DNA of 64,000 nucleotides from Spiroplasma mirum ATCC 29335 (GCF_000565195.1 NZ_CP006720.1:62001-126000); one strand, 5' to 3'. Positions 37,759 through 49,176 are shown, counted from the stretch's first letter. A program made the numbers and translations. The notes: generated from the sequence alone by a model not told the origin.

Positions 37759-38034
37759 ATGATTAATAAAACAAACTTAAAAATTATTACTCCAAAGGGA
37801 GTCATGGTTGAAGAACCTGTTGACATTGTAACGGTGAAAACAATTACTGGTTATATGGGAGTTCTCCATGGTCATATACCCTTAGTATCAACAATTGTTC
37901 CTTCGGAAATGTATTATCGTGTTGATAATAAACAATATAAACTAAGTATTAACGGTGGAATTTTACAAGTTGATCAGGAATTTGTTAAAATCTTAGCTGA
38001 TGAAGTTAACTTTATTGATAAACAAGGTTCATAA
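37759..38034 (+). CDS. atpC: F1Fo ATP synthase subunit epsilon, short form
   Basis: 91 residues, five nt after atpD. It contains only the N-terminal beta-sandwich (KIITPKGVMVEEPVDIV, GYMGVLHGHIPLV, INGGILQVD) and stops after DEVNFIDKQGS, where typical epsilon subunits of about 130-140 residues continue into a two-helix domain that can brake ATP hydrolysis. I see no continuation of that domain in any frame downstream, so it is a short protein rather than an obvious frameshift. Last gene of atpI-B-E-F-H-A-G-D-C. Confidence 0.92.
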   Translation: MINKTNLKIITPKGVMVEEPVDIVTVKTITGYMGVLHGHIPLVSTIVPSEMYYRVDNKQYKLSINGGILQVDQEFVKILADEVNFIDKQGS

Positions 38035-38105
38035 AAAAGATTTTATGAAAAATAACATTTTTTATTTAGCCTATATTTTTCAAGTCTTTTTAGGGCCATA
38101 AAAAG

Positions 38106-38133
38106 TTGTTTTTTATTTTAATTGAGTTATAAT
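38106..38133 (+). promoter_or_regulatory. Promoter of lipoprotein gene 1
   Basis: TTGTTT (38106-38111) and a perfect TATAAT (38128-38133) with a 16-bp spacer, 78 bp before the ATG. Confidence 0.65.
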
Positions 38134-38210
38134 TAATAAATTAAACTATAAAAAAACAATAAAAGGATAGAGAAAAAGTAGTGATTATTAATTAAGGAGG
38201 TCATCTTATT

Positions 38211-39716
38211 ATGAAAAAACTTTTATCAATTTTAGGAGCAGTAGGATTAACAGTATCAGGAACATCAAGTGTGATTGCTTGTAATGCGCATAAAAGTGAT
38301 ACGCCTAATCCCGAACCTTCAAAAGACAAACGTATTATTACAAAACTAAGTTCATGAACAAATTTAAGACCATTATTATTTGATTCAAAAGATTATAAAA
38401 GCTTAACCGCTGATAATTTAGTGAACACCATTGCTAACCAATTACCATTAGATAAAACTAACAAAGTAGTTGTGAAAGATGGTACTTTTACAAATATTAA
38501 CATTACCGATGGAAAAGTAACGAATGGTACTGTAACGGTGTCAGTTTTACGAAATGATAAACCAATTGTGGATACTACTTCAGGGAAAACTGAATTTAAA
38601 GTTTATTTCCAAACTAACCAAGTTAAGAATGCTAGAGAGTTAGCAACTGAAATTAACCAAAAAGCACCTAACTCATTGACAAAATTATCCGAAGTTAAAA
38701 TTAATTTTAACGGAACCCAATTACCACTAGGAATGATTCTTAACTTAATCCCTACTTTTGTTAAGTTATCGGATTTACCAACTAAAATTCCAGCCTCGTT
38801 TGATGCTAATAGTGATCCTGACCAAAAGAAATGAAATGATTTTGTTAATAAAATCAAAATATTAGCTGGAGAAATTTGAGAAAAACCTTTTAATACAAGT
38901 GTTAAATTAACAGATTGAATTAACCTTACGGTTACTGGCAAACTTGGTGAAATTGTAAATGCCATTGCTCCTGACTTAATTCATTTCCACAACTTTTTAG
39001 TTGAGCAAAAGGCAAAAAATCATGATAATTTAGCATTATTATTAGTTCAATATTTATTTGAAGCACCACGAGACATTAATGGAGATGGCTTCTTAAAAAT
39101 TAATAAAGATAAAAAAGATATTAAATCTAATTTAGATAATTTACTATGTAATCTTTTACAACCTTGACAAAATGCTAATAATGAAAAATACAGTGTTGCA
39201 AATCCTTTACAATTAAAAATCTTAGTTTTCCTAAGTGTTAAGTGGGACACGGGAACAGTTAAATTAAAAGATTTAAATGTTGATGATGTTTTAAAAACAT
39301 TAATTACTGATTTAATGAATCATGACGTCGCCCAGCCAATTAAAGTCACTATCCATAATGTTCCAATCAAAGGAGATATTACTTTTGATTTAAACCTTAA
39401 TAGTATAATTGGTGATAGTATTATGCCTACAATGTTAAAAAATAGTGGTTATGGTAGTACAATAGTTGATAGTAATAATTTGCAAATGTTAGCGGGGAAC
39501 CTTATTTTTGAAATTCAAAAAGATGGTAGTGACACATGAACAGCATCAACATCAATTAATGACATTTTAATTAGTGATGTTAAAAATATTAGAATGAAAG
39601 TGACGGGAATGCAATTTAAAGTAATTGCCAAAGATGACGTCAATGCTAATTTTACTACCGATTATAACTTAAATACCGAATTTGATATTGACCTGTCAAC
39701 AACAAACTTGTTATAA
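38211..39716 (+). CDS. Spiroplasma lipoprotein, paralogue 1
   Basis: 501 residues. ATG 38211 follows TAAGGAGG. A type II signal peptide, MKKLLSILGAVGLTVSG, ends in SSVIAC with the lipidated Cys24, so the mature protein is a surface lipoprotein. Seven or so TGA-Trp codons. The body shares an alignable architecture with the next gene: SWTNLRPLL, IANQLPLD, LPTKIPASFD, NAIAPDLIHFHNFL and the C-terminal FDIDLSTTNLL. Function unknown; the HFHNFL block is strictly shared. Confidence 0.85.
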
Positions 39717-39723
39717 AACCATA

Positions 39724-39754
39724 AAATTCTTAATTTACCATTAAGAATTTTTTA
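39724..39754 (+). terminator. Terminator of lipoprotein 1
   Basis: 11-bp stem AAATTCTTAAT/ATTAAGAATTT (39724-39734 with 39740-39750), loop TTACC, then T-run. Confidence 0.88.
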
Positions 39755-39909
39755 TATTTATTAAATTTAAGATATAATAAGGAAGTAAGACTTAGAAAAA
39801 ATATGGAATTAATTTTAAACAACATAGTAAACCTATTATTTTCTGTTAGCAACTATAATTATTAAAACTACAAAGATGAAAAAAACATAAAAGAAAGAAG
39901 GCCATGTGC

Positions 39910-41421
39910 ATGAAAAAACTTTTATCAATTTTAGGAGCTCTTGGTTTAACAACAACTGGAGTTTCATCAGTTGTGGGTTGTCATCTTCACAAGGTTGCAC
40001 CCCAACCAAATCCTGCTCCATCAACAAAAGATGACAAAATTATTAATAAAGTAGAATCTTGGTCACAAGCTGCACCATTATTAGTAAATTCAAAAAACTT
40101 TCGTAATTTAACAGCCCATGATGTTGAAAAAACAATTAGTAATCAATTACCAATTGATCAAACTTACCAAATAAAAATTAAAGATAGTAGTTTTTATGAT
40201 GTTAAAGTTGATAACAACCAATTAACAGATGGAACAATTATTATTTCAATTTTGCATAATAATAAAATTCTAGTTGATAAACAAAAACAACTATCAGAAT
40301 TTAATATTAAATTTACAACCCAGGAAATTAGCTATACCGAAAAATTAGTGAATGATTTAAATCAAAAAACTTCCGGTTCGGTTGAGAATATTTCTGATTT
40401 TCAAATTAATTTTGGGGAAACAAGTTTACCATTAAAATTAATTATGAATTTATTGCCTAGTTTAGTGAAATTTAATAATTTGCCAACAAAAATTCCAACA
40501 ACTTTTAATCAGAATGACCCCGTTCAAAGACAATGAACAGCATTTGTACAACAATTTGCTAATTTAGCAATGGTTGGTGATATTTTAAAAATTAATTTTA
40601 ACCAAACATTTGATAGCTCAGGGGTAAAAATTAACATTAGTGGGAATGTTGGTAATATTATTAATGCAATTACTCCTGATTTAATTCATTTCCATAATTT
40701 TTTAATTAAGCAAAAAGATGATAAACATAGAAATTTATTATTGTTATTAATTCAATATTTATTTGCAACTCCCCAAGATATTAATAATGATGGCTTTACA
40801 AAAGTTGACAGTGGAACCACAAAAATTACTTCTAATCTTGATTATTTAATATGTGACTTATTACAACCATGAAAAACCGAGCAGGGAGAAAAATTTGGTG
40901 TTAATCGTCCAATTGCGATTGATATTGTTAAATATGTAACGATGCCAGTATATTGAGATAAATGAGAATTGACTGATATTGAATTAGCAAAAGTGGGGAT
41001 TACCAATGTCTTTAAAAACACTTTAAACCAATTATTTAATCATGATATTAATAAAGATATCACAGTTGATTTTAGTGTTTCAGTTTTAAAAGAAGATATC
41101 CATTTGCAACTAAAACCACTAATTGAAACATCTTTACCAACATTTTTATTACAACAAGGCTATGATGAAAATGAAGTTAATAATAACATTAGTATTTTAT
41201 CAGGAACCATTAAATTTGAATCATCAACAGATGGGCAAACTTGATTAGCAGCCAATAACTTGGATGATATTTTAAAAGCTAATGTTAAAGATTTTCAGGT
41301 AAAACTTGATAATTTACAATTTAAAGTTACTTCAAAAGCGGATCCTACAATTTCATTTCTTACAAATAAAGATTTAGCAATCAAAATTAATCTTGATCTT
41401 ACAACAGATCCCTTATTATAA
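39910..41421 (+). CDS. Spiroplasma lipoprotein, paralogue 2
   Basis: 503 residues. I choose ATG 39910, which gives the same MKKLLSILGALGL signal start as paralogue 1; an ATG two codons upstream is closer to AGAAGG. The lipobox is SSVVGC with Cys24. NQLPIDQTYQ, LPTKIPTTF and NAITPDLIHFHNFL match paralogue 1. A TATAAT at 39773-39778 lies far upstream. Codon use is similar to the neighbour, indicating tandem duplication within this lineage. Confidence 0.85.
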
Positions 41422-41427
41422 AGAAGG

Positions 41428-41460
41428 AATTCTTAATTTTATAAATTAAGAATTTTTCTT
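41428..41460 (+). terminator. Terminator of lipoprotein 2
   Basis: 12-bp stem (41428-41439 with 41443-41454), loop TAT, followed by TTT and a T-rich tail. Confidence 0.85.
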
Positions 41461-41489
41461 TCTAATTTAAGAAGTTAATAGGAGGCGTA

Positions 41490-42143
41490 ATGACAAAATT
41501 TGATGAATTATTAAGTTCGATTAAAAAAGAATATCACAATTTTTTAAATCATCCTTTTATCATTGGCATTGTTAAGAATGAAGTTACTCGCCAAGGATTT
41601 GATTATTTTATTAATCAAAATTATTATATTTTAGTGGAAGTAATTAGGATTTGGGGGAGTTTACTAGTCAAAGCTCATAATGAAAAACAAATGGTTTTTT
41701 TAATTAGAGGGCTAAATATTATGATTAAATATATAACGCAAATTAACCAAAATTATCAATGTCAGGAATTAAAAAATATTAAACCAAGCCAAATTACAAT
41801 TGATTTTATTAATTACTTGTGAGAGCTATCCTTGGAAGGAACCTACCAAGATTTAATTGTTGCCTTTAGTATTTGTAGTTTTGGTCATTATAATTTTCGA
41901 CAACTAATTTTAGATACTTATCTTGATTTAAATGAACTGCACCCATATTATTGATGACTACTATTATACATTAATGATAATCAGGATTTAGAGTTGCAAC
42001 AAAAATGAGTAGAATATTTAAACCAAGAATTAACAGACACCACCGCCGAAGAAATGGAAAAATTTAAAGTAATATTTTACAAGGTCCAACAATTTGAAAA
42101 TAATTTTTTAAATGATTGTTTAAAATTTAATTCTTATAAATAA
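41490..42143 (+). CDS. TenA-like protein (heme oxygenase fold)
   Basis: 217 residues from ATG 41490 behind AATAGGAGG. HPFIIGIVKNEVTRQGFDYF followed by INQNYYILVEVIR matches the start of TenA/thiaminase II (HPF...F..Y..QDY.YL). The late conserved region is LDLNELHPYYWW. Several TGA-Trp. The catalytic Cys of TenA near mid-protein (usually in a YC/AxLPCxWxY context) is not clear; ICSFGHYNF occupies that area. So the fold is likely, thiaminase activity uncertain. Confidence 0.75.
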
Positions 42144-42170
42144 AGGTAAGATTTTTCTTACTTTTTCTTT
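42142..42170 (+). terminator. Terminator of tenA-like gene
   Basis: GTAAGA/TCTTAC (42146-42151 with 42156-42161), extended by AAA/TTT around a bulged G, then T-rich. Confidence 0.7.
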
Positions 42171-42228
42171 ATTTTTTGGATTTATTGAGAGATAATAAAC
42201 ATATTGAGAATAGAGTAAGGGGTATAAA

Positions 42229-43071
42229 ATGGCAGTTAAATTGATAGTTTGTGATATTGATGGGACCTTAGTAACTGATAAAACAAAAACGATTCCTCCG
42301 GAAAATAAAACCGCCTTATTAAGAGTCCAAGACCAAGGAATTTTAGTAACAATTGCTTCGGGAAGAGTTCCAAGTGGGTTAGCGGAATTTGCCGATGAAT
42401 TAGGAATCACAAAAAACTGTAAGTATGTTATTGGTAGTAATGGGGGCGCGGTGATGAATTTACAAACTGGGGAGTATGTTTATGACGAAATGGTTTCTTA
42501 TGAAGATACATTATGAGCAATGGCAGTTGTTAAAGAAATGGGGAATGATTTTTATTTGGCGCCATTAAACGAAAAAATGGCATATGTTTCAAGTGAACGT
42601 GTTATTACAAAAGATATTTTTTTATTTCGCCATACTAAAAACATTCCAGTAATTTTAGATTGAAACGCGATTCCACAAATGCGTAAAGTTGTGATTTCAT
42701 GTAGTGAACAAGCAGGCCAAGAATGATTACGCCGTAAGATTGCTAAAAATCATAACCTCCGTGTAGAAGTAACCGGATATGGTTATATTGAGATTATGCC
42801 CAAGAATGTCAATAAATGAAATGGGATTTTAAAACTAATTGACGCTTTAAAAGTTAATGAAGGTATTAAAATTAATAAAGATGAAATTATGTGTTTTGGC
42901 GACCAAATGAATGATTATGAAATGATTAAAAATGCTAAATATGGAATTGCATTAGCAAATGCAACAAGTGAGTTAAAAACAGTTGCGAATGATATTACGA
43001 AAAAAGATAATAACCATGCTGGGATAGCCGATTATTTATACGACCATTTATTAACTAGAAAAGAGGGTTAA
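42229..43071 (+). CDS. Cof-type HAD-IIB phosphatase
   Basis: 280 residues from ATG 42229. DIDGTLV is motif I (nucleophile Asp), TIASGRV motif II, the catalytic Lys lies in PKNVNKWNG, and FGDQMNDYEM is motif IV; a type IIB cap occupies the middle. Four TGA-Trp codons. These enzymes dephosphorylate sugar phosphates or FMN; the substrate cannot be told from sequence. A decayed paralogue follows after 2 nt. Confidence 0.88.
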
Positions 43072-43073
43072 AA

Positions 43074-43933
43074 ATGTTGAAAATTAATAATGATGAAATT
43101 AAATTGATAGTTTGTGATATTGATGGAACTTTAATTACCAATAATAAAGAATTATTGCCAGAAGTTAAAGCAACATTACTTGATCTGTAAGCAGTGAGGC
43201 TATTTGTTTCAATTGTTTCAGGACGGATGCCCCTTGGTTTTATTGAATATGCAGATGATTTAAAAATTAAAGATTATGGTAATTATGTAATTGGTGACAA
43301 TGGGGCTGTGGTGATGAATTTAACAACAAGAAAAAAAATGAATATTCTAACCAAATCAAAGTTCCGGTTGTGCAAAAGATTACTTCAATTTTATTAAATA
43401 ATAATTGTCCTTTTGCGTTATCATATGCTCAAGATAAGGTTTTACATGTTGCTGGTAAACACTTATTAGCTGAAAAATTAACTCCTGGTGCCTTTTTGGA
43501 CGGAATGGAAATGGTAGCAGAATTTGATTTTAACAATTTACAAGAAACTAATAAAATTGTGGTGAGAGCCAATAGTGTTGCGGAATTTGAAGAAGCTTAC
43601 CAAGGTTTGCAAAGAATAACAGCAATTAATATTGAACGATTATCACCAACAATTTGTGATATTGTAAACGCTGATTGTAACAAGGGAACTGGAATTGCCC
43701 ACTTAATTAAATTATTAAATGCTCACTATCATTTAGCAATCAAACCACAAAATGTGTTTGTTATATTTTGGTGATAATAATAATGACATTGCTGCATTAA
43801 AATATGTTAAATATGGAATTGAATGAGCCATACTCAAAGTAGTGTGTTAGCAGTTGCTTATGACACCACAATTAGTAACAACCAAGCCTGAGTTAGCTGG
43901 TATTTAAATAAGTTGAAACAACAAAATTATTAA
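43074..43933 (+). pseudogene. Second Cof-type HAD phosphatase, broken
   Basis: ATG 43074. LIVCDIDGTLI is intact, then TAA 43187-43189 interrupts, SIVSGRM continues in the same frame, a frameshift near 43350 moves the cap domain, and another near 43765 precedes FGDNNNDIAALKYV. Ends at TAA 43931-43933. A tandem duplicate of the preceding gene now lost. Confidence 0.8.
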
Positions 43934-44004
43934 TTTATAGTATAAGATTTTAAAAAATATAGTATTATTAATATGATACAAAAGTAATAAAGGAGTCGAT
44001 TTAA

Positions 44005-44301
44005 ATGAGTGTACCTACCATGGTGCTGTTAGCCCTTGATCGCGAGACAAGTAATACAATTATATATGCCTTTGAAATAGTTGCTTTAATTTTATCAGTT
44101 ATTATGATTATTATTGGCCTATTGCAAAACAAAAAATCTCAAACTGGTTTAAGTGCTTTAAATGGGGGAAACGATGAACTATTTGCCAATAGTAAAGAGC
44201 GTGGTTTGGATTGTACCTTGTCAATTGCCATGTTGAGTTTTGGGAGTGGACTTCTAATTATTACTTTAATCATTTGTTTATTAACTAATGTTTTACTATA
44301 A
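44005..44301 (+). CDS. secG: Preprotein translocase subunit SecG
   Basis: 98 residues from ATG 44005 behind AAAGGAG. Two membrane helices flank the conserved cytoplasmic loop LLQNKKSQTGLSALNGG and LFANSKERGLD. Starts the secG-rnr-smpB cluster common in Firmicutes and Mollicutes, linking secretion, RNA decay and ribosome rescue. Confidence 0.93.
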   Translation: MSVPTMVLLALDRETSNTIIYAFEIVALILSVIMIIIGLLQNKKSQTGLSALNGGNDELFANSKERGLDCTLSIAMLSFGSGLLIITLIICLLTNVLL

Positions 44302-44365
44302 AAGATAGCATAATTATGGGGAGGTTTATTAATATCTCTTTTTTATTTAGAATTTGAGGAATCGT

Positions 44366-46480
44366 ATGCAAAATAAAATCATTGAAATTTTAAGAGCAAA
44401 AAATAAGCCATTAGATACAATTGAATTAACAACTTTGTTAAAAATTGATAATCTAGAAGATAATAAACAAATGTTAAAAATATTAGTTGAGTTAGAAAAT
44501 CAAAATATTATTGCCGTTAATAGTAATCATAAGTTTTACTATTTAAATCCTAAAATTTATTTGCAAGGCGTTATTAGTATTAATAAAAAAGGGTTTGGAT
44601 TTGTTAAAATCAATAATAGCAAAGAAGAGTATTATGTTCACCAGAAGGATTTAAATAATGCCTTAGATGGTGACCAGGTTATTTTTGTTTTGAAAAGCAA
44701 GTCACCCAATAATGGCAAAAAAGTAGAAGCCCGAATTGTGAAAATTATTAAACGAAATTTAGAATATATTATGGGCGTTGTTAAAAAAAATAAAAACAAC
44801 AAGAAATATTTAGAAGTTTTAAACAACAAACTCCAACAATATAAAGCTGAAATTTTAAATTTAAAAGCTGCGGTAGAAAACACGGTTGTTAAAGCTGCAA
44901 TTATTAAAGCTAATAGTAATAGTAATACTATGCAAGTTAAAATCTTAGAAGTGATTGGTAATGTTAAGCAACCAGGGGTTGATATTTTAACAATTCTGCA
45001 TGAATTTAATATTAAAGTAAAATTTGATAATGAAACTTTGCAAGAAGCTAATCAAATTGCTCCCAGCGTTTCTTTAAATGATCCACTCCTTTTTACAACG
45101 CGTAAGGATTTACGAGATGAATTATTAGTAACGATTGATGGTAATGATTCAAAAGATTTTGATGATGCCATTTGTGTTACTGAAAATCAGGATGGGACCT
45201 ACCGCTTATTAGTGGCAATTGCGGATGTAGCCCACTATGTCACAGCGAACTCTTTTTTAGACAAAGAGGCTTTTGCCCGGGGGTGTTCGGTTTATTTAAT
45301 TGACAGGGTAGTACCAATGCTACCAGAACGGTTAAGTAATGGGATTTGTTCATTAAATCCCCATGAAATTCGACTAGTAATGTGTTGTGAAATAATTATT
45401 GATAAAAAAGGGGAAGTTATCAGTTCAAGTATTTTTGAAGGAGTAATGGAATCGAAAGCTCGGTTAACATATGAAAATGTTAATAAGTTATTTAAAGGTG
45501 AAACAACCACAATTGTCCCCGAAATTAGTAACATGTTATATCAAGCAAGAAGATTATATAAAATTTTGTTAACCAAAAAAAACCATGATGGGGTAATTGA
45601 TTTTAATTTAGATGAACCAAAATTTATTACTAATAAAGCAGGCAAAATTATTGATATTGTTAATCGTCCACGCGATGAAGCAGAGAAATTAATTGAACAA
45701 TTCATGATTAGGGCCAATGAAACAGTAGCGGAAACTGTTTTCTGAATGGACTTACCTTTTATTTACCGGGTACATGATCAACCAAAAGAAAAGAAATTGC
45801 GTGAACTATACACCCAATTATCTTTAATGGGGTTAAATATTAAAGGAAAATTAGAAAACATTCATTCCAAGGATATTCAACAAGTTTTAGATAAATTACG
45901 AGATCAAGAAAATTTTAAGGTTATCTCTGCCTTATTTTTAAGAAGTATGGAAAAAGCAAAATATAGTGCAGTGAATGATGGCCACTTTGGGTTAGCCTCA
46001 AAATGTTATACCCATTTTACTTCGCCAATTCGGCGCTACCCCGATTTAATTGTGCACCGTTTATTAAAAGAATACTTAATTAATAATAAAATTAATGCAA
46101 AAGTTATTGAAAAAAATCGTGAGTTTACATTATTAGCGAGTGAGCAATCTTCTAATTGCGAAGTTAAAGCAATGGAGTGTGAACGCGAAGTTGATCAAAT
46201 GAAAGAAGCTGAATATATGGAGGATAAGGTAGGAATGACTTTCCCCGGGATTATTTTGGGGATCACTGCTTTTGGTATTTTTGTCCAATTAGAAAACACC
46301 ATTGAAGGTTTAGTTCATATTAGTGATTTAAGCGATGATTTTTATATTTTTGATGAAAAAACATTAACATTAATTGGTAAGCGCAAAAAACAACGTTTAA
46401 CATTAGGAAAAAGAGTTAAAATTAAGGTAAAGAAAGCAAACAAACAACTACGCCAAATTGATTTTACTTTAATAAATTAA
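44366..46480 (+). CDS. rnr: Ribonuclease R
   Basis: 704-residue 3'-5' exoribonuclease. ATG 44366 follows TTTGAGGA; an in-frame start at 44354 would sit on that site. Cold-shock domains in the N-terminal third; the RNB catalytic domain has [15 protein letters not shown] (metal-binding Asp cluster, near 45130), [20 protein letters not shown] and [18 protein letters not shown]; the S1 domain ([20 protein letters not shown], shortened) near 46230. TGA 45743-45745 is Trp. Confidence 0.96.
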
Positions 46481-46493
46481 AGGAGGGGTTCGG

Positions 46494-46922
46494 ATGAAAG
46501 TTATTAGTGTTAATAAAAAAGCCCGGTTTAATTATGAAATTTTAGATACCTATGAAGCTGGTCTTAGTTTAACAGGTAGTGAAATTAAATCAATTCGCAA
46601 TAATGATGTTTCAATTAATGAGGCCTTTGTTGTCATTCGTAAAAACGAAGCTTTTGTTATTAATATGCATATTGCCAACTATAAATTTACTGCATCTTAT
46701 AAACCTGATCCGGACCGCACTCGTAAATTATTACTGCATAAACGAGAAATTAAAAAAATCTTGCAACGAATTAAATTAGAAAAATTAACGGTAGTTGTCT
46801 TGCGGGTTTATTTAAAAGGAAACTATGCCAAATTAGAAATTGGGTTAGGAAAAGGGAAAAAACTTCATGATAAAAGAGAAGCGATTAAGAAAAGAGATAG
46901 TGAGCGATTAAGAAACCGTTAA
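46494..46922 (+). CDS. smpB: SsrA-binding protein SmpB
   Basis: 142 residues; partner of tmRNA in trans-translation. ATG 46494 follows AAAGGAGGGG, 13 nt after rnr. Family motifs: [36 protein letters not shown] and the basic tail [10 protein letters not shown], which enters the decoding site. No TGA. Confidence 0.97.
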   Translation: MKVISVNKKARFNYEILDTYEAGLSLTGSEIKSIRNNDVSINEAFVVIRKNEAFVINMHIANYKFTASYKPDPDRTRKLLLHKREIKKILQRIKLEKLTVVVLRVYLKGNYAKLEIGLGKGKKLHDKREAIKKRDSERLRNR

Positions 46923-47024
46923 TTTGCAAAATTTTTAAGATATTTTTGAAAAATTATTAAAATAAACTAGCAATTTATTATTAATTTGATATATTTAAAG
47001 CATGAAAATAAATTAGCAATCTGT

Positions 47025-47151
47025 ATAACCTGTATGTGTTAGTAATATGGTCTAACGTCTCTACAACTATCCATTGTAATTAGGTACTATAGGTTAATGT
47101 TTTTCCTTTTAAGAGCATTAACTTTTTAAATTTCACAGGTTAATGTTTTTT
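47025..47151 (+). promoter_or_regulatory. Guanine-type purine riboswitch with antiterminator/terminator pair
   Basis: P1 is AACCTGT/ATAGGTT (47027-47033 with 47089-47095); P2 GTTAG/CTAAC (47038-47042 with 47052-47056) with loop TAATATGGT; J2/3 GTCTCTAC; L3 carries the CC that can pair with loop-2 GG; J3/1 is ACT, whose C is the guanine-specifying base (C74). Downstream, CATTAAC (47116-47122) can pair with GTTAATG at 47093-47099, which overlaps P1, or with GTTAATG at 47139-47145, which is followed by T6. That fits ligand-induced termination. J1/2 (ATGT) and one P3 mismatch depart from consensus. It precedes a purine permease. Confidence 0.78.
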
Positions 47152-47176
47152 ATTTTTATTAGAAGGAGAAACAGAA

Positions 47177-48617
47177 GTTAATATTTATTACACGAAAGAT
47201 TAGTCATTTTTTTTAATTTGATACTTTTCAAACAACATTTCGGAAAGAAATTATCGGTGGAGTTTCAACATTTTTAGCAATGTTATATATTTTATCTGTC
47301 CAACCGCAAATGTTGTCTTCTGTCCCGGATGTTAATCATCTTAATGATGCTAGTTATAACATGTCATTTTTTTGGGTTTATTTCAATTGCAATTGCTGCA
47401 TTTGTGGCAACCTTTATTATGGGATTATCAGCAAATAGACCGGTGGGGTTAGGACCCGGAATGGGGTTAAATGCTATTTTTACTTTTAATGTCGCTAAAA
47501 ATGGCATTGGTTATCAAGGAGCTCTAATTGCTGTTATGATTTCTTCGCTTATTTTTTGTGTTATCTCTTCAACTAAACTACGAACTTTAATTATTGGAGC
47601 AATTCCACAATTAATTAAGTTGGCGATTGGTTCTGGAATTGGTTTTTTTATTGCTTACCTAGGTTTGTATAATATTGGTTTAGTTGGTGCTAACGCTGTC
47701 AGTAACGGTGGTGTTATTTATAATGGGGTCATTCCTGTTGTTGAATTAGGAAATCTGAAAATAAATTGACCCGTTATTTTAATGGGATTAGGTGTTTTAA
47801 TTTTAATCTTTATTTTACATTTTAAAAAAATTCCGGGAGCAATTGCGATTGCCATTATTGTTGTGTTAGGCGTTTCCCTAATTGTTGGGAATGTTGTTAA
47901 ATAATGATTTTATTAAAGCAAGCTTTTCGCACTGAACACGGTGAAGTTACCATGATTTTGCTGGCTTTAGTAGTAATATTAAGTCGACTTTTACTGCTTT
48001 TGGCAATAGTAAAATTTAAACTTCTCCCGTATTATATGTTTTAATTTTTGTATTTCTATTTGTTGAGTTTTTTGACTCAACCGGAACATTATATTTTGTG
48101 ACAAAACAAATCTCTGATCAAAGTGGTGTGAAGTATGAATTACAACCACGCTTATTAATTGCTGATTCCGTCGGTGCTATTGTGGGGGAGGGGTCTTAGA
48201 AACTTCTCTTGTTACAACTTACGTGGAATCAACAACCGGAGTTTCTCAGGGAGCACGGAGAGGATTTTCATCATTAGTAATTGGAACATTATTTTTAATT
48301 TCAATTGTATTATTTCCAATTTTTAGGTTAATTACTCCTGCCATTGCGTGGGCAGCCACAATTTTTGTGGGGACACTAATGATTGTTCAAATTAAAGATA
48401 TTGAATAATTACAACCAGAGTTAGGAATTGGGGCGTTCTTTACAATTATTATGATGATTGTAACATTCTCAATCACTAACGGAATTGCAATCGGCTTTAT
48501 TAGTTATACAATTGTTGGTCTAATTAATAAAAAATACCGGGACACATTCATATTGTTACTTATATTATTGACATTCTCTTTATTGGCTATTTTGTTGATT
48601 ATACATTTGTCCAATAA
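47177..48617 (+). pseudogene. NCS2/AzgA-type purine (guanine/hypoxanthine) permease, frameshifted
   Basis: Start region follows AAGGAG at 47163 but the exact codon is lost. FRKEIIGGVSTFLAMLYIL, GLGPGMGLNAIFTF, AIPQLIKLAIGSGIGFFIA, FDSTGTLYFVTKQ, VSQGARRGFSSLVIG and ITNGIAIGFISY are PbuG/AzgA family motifs. Lesions: near 47210, 47370, a stop region at 47902-48020, near 48190 and 48545, plus a TAA at 48406-48408. With the guanine riboswitch upstream the substrate was almost certainly guanine or hypoxanthine. Corrected end is TAA 48615-48617. Confidence 0.8.
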
Positions 48618-48625
48618 CATCTTAC

Positions 48626-48658
48626 AAGAAACCACTGTTATGAGGTTTCTTTTTTTTA
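48626..48658 (+). terminator. Terminator of the permease
   Basis: AAGAAACC/GGTTTCTT stem (48626-48633 with 48644-48651), 10-nt loop, then T7. Confidence 0.85.
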
Positions 48659-48912
48659 GAAAAAAAATTTTAAAATCTTTGCTTTTATATTAAGATAATA
48701 GCAAGGATTAAAAACTAGTGGGATAAATAATTATGACCGGAAGATGTGTAAAGATTTATTGCAAAATTTTAATAGTATTTTTCATCTTATTTATATAGTA
48801 GGGCTTTAATAAATCAGTTTTATTTGTTAGATTTTCACTGAGTATTTTTTTGGAAAATTCTATTTCTCTTATATTATTTTCTGTGCGGCACTAATTTTTT
48901 ATCTAACTCTAT

Positions 48913-49176
48913 ATGAATTTTTTATTCTTATTTAAAAATTTACACCGTTTTGTTAAAGCAAGTAACAAAGTAGCTCTCCATCATTTACACAAAAGAATAT
49001 GCAAAATAATTGCTTTAATTATCCGAATTAAACTTATTATTTTACGTATTTTAGAAATCCTAGTTGCTCTCATTTCAAAATTTCGTCAACTAGCATTAAT
49101 TTATCAAATTCGAAAAACAAAACTATTAAACCAGTTTAAAAAAGAACATTTCCCGCCCCTAGACCTTCGGAATTAG
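48913..49176 (+). CDS. Doubtful 87-residue ORF in a gene-poor 1-kb stretch
   Basis: Between the permease terminator and cas9 (48660-49597) this is the only ORF of note. It has no convincing ribosome site (the ATG 48913 is preceded by CTCTATATG) and no recognised family. The protein is basic and hydrophobic (many Ile, Leu, Lys, Arg; segments such as IIALIIRIKLIILRILEIL). The rest of the stretch is A/T-rich with scattered TATAAT boxes (49334-49339, 49450-49455) and shows no CRISPR repeats, tRNA or clear gene. It may be a remnant. Confidence 0.25.
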   Translation: MNFLFLFKNLHRFVKASNKVALHHLHKRICKIIALIIRIKLIILRILEILVALISKFRQLALIYQIRKTKLLNQFKKEHFPPLDLRN

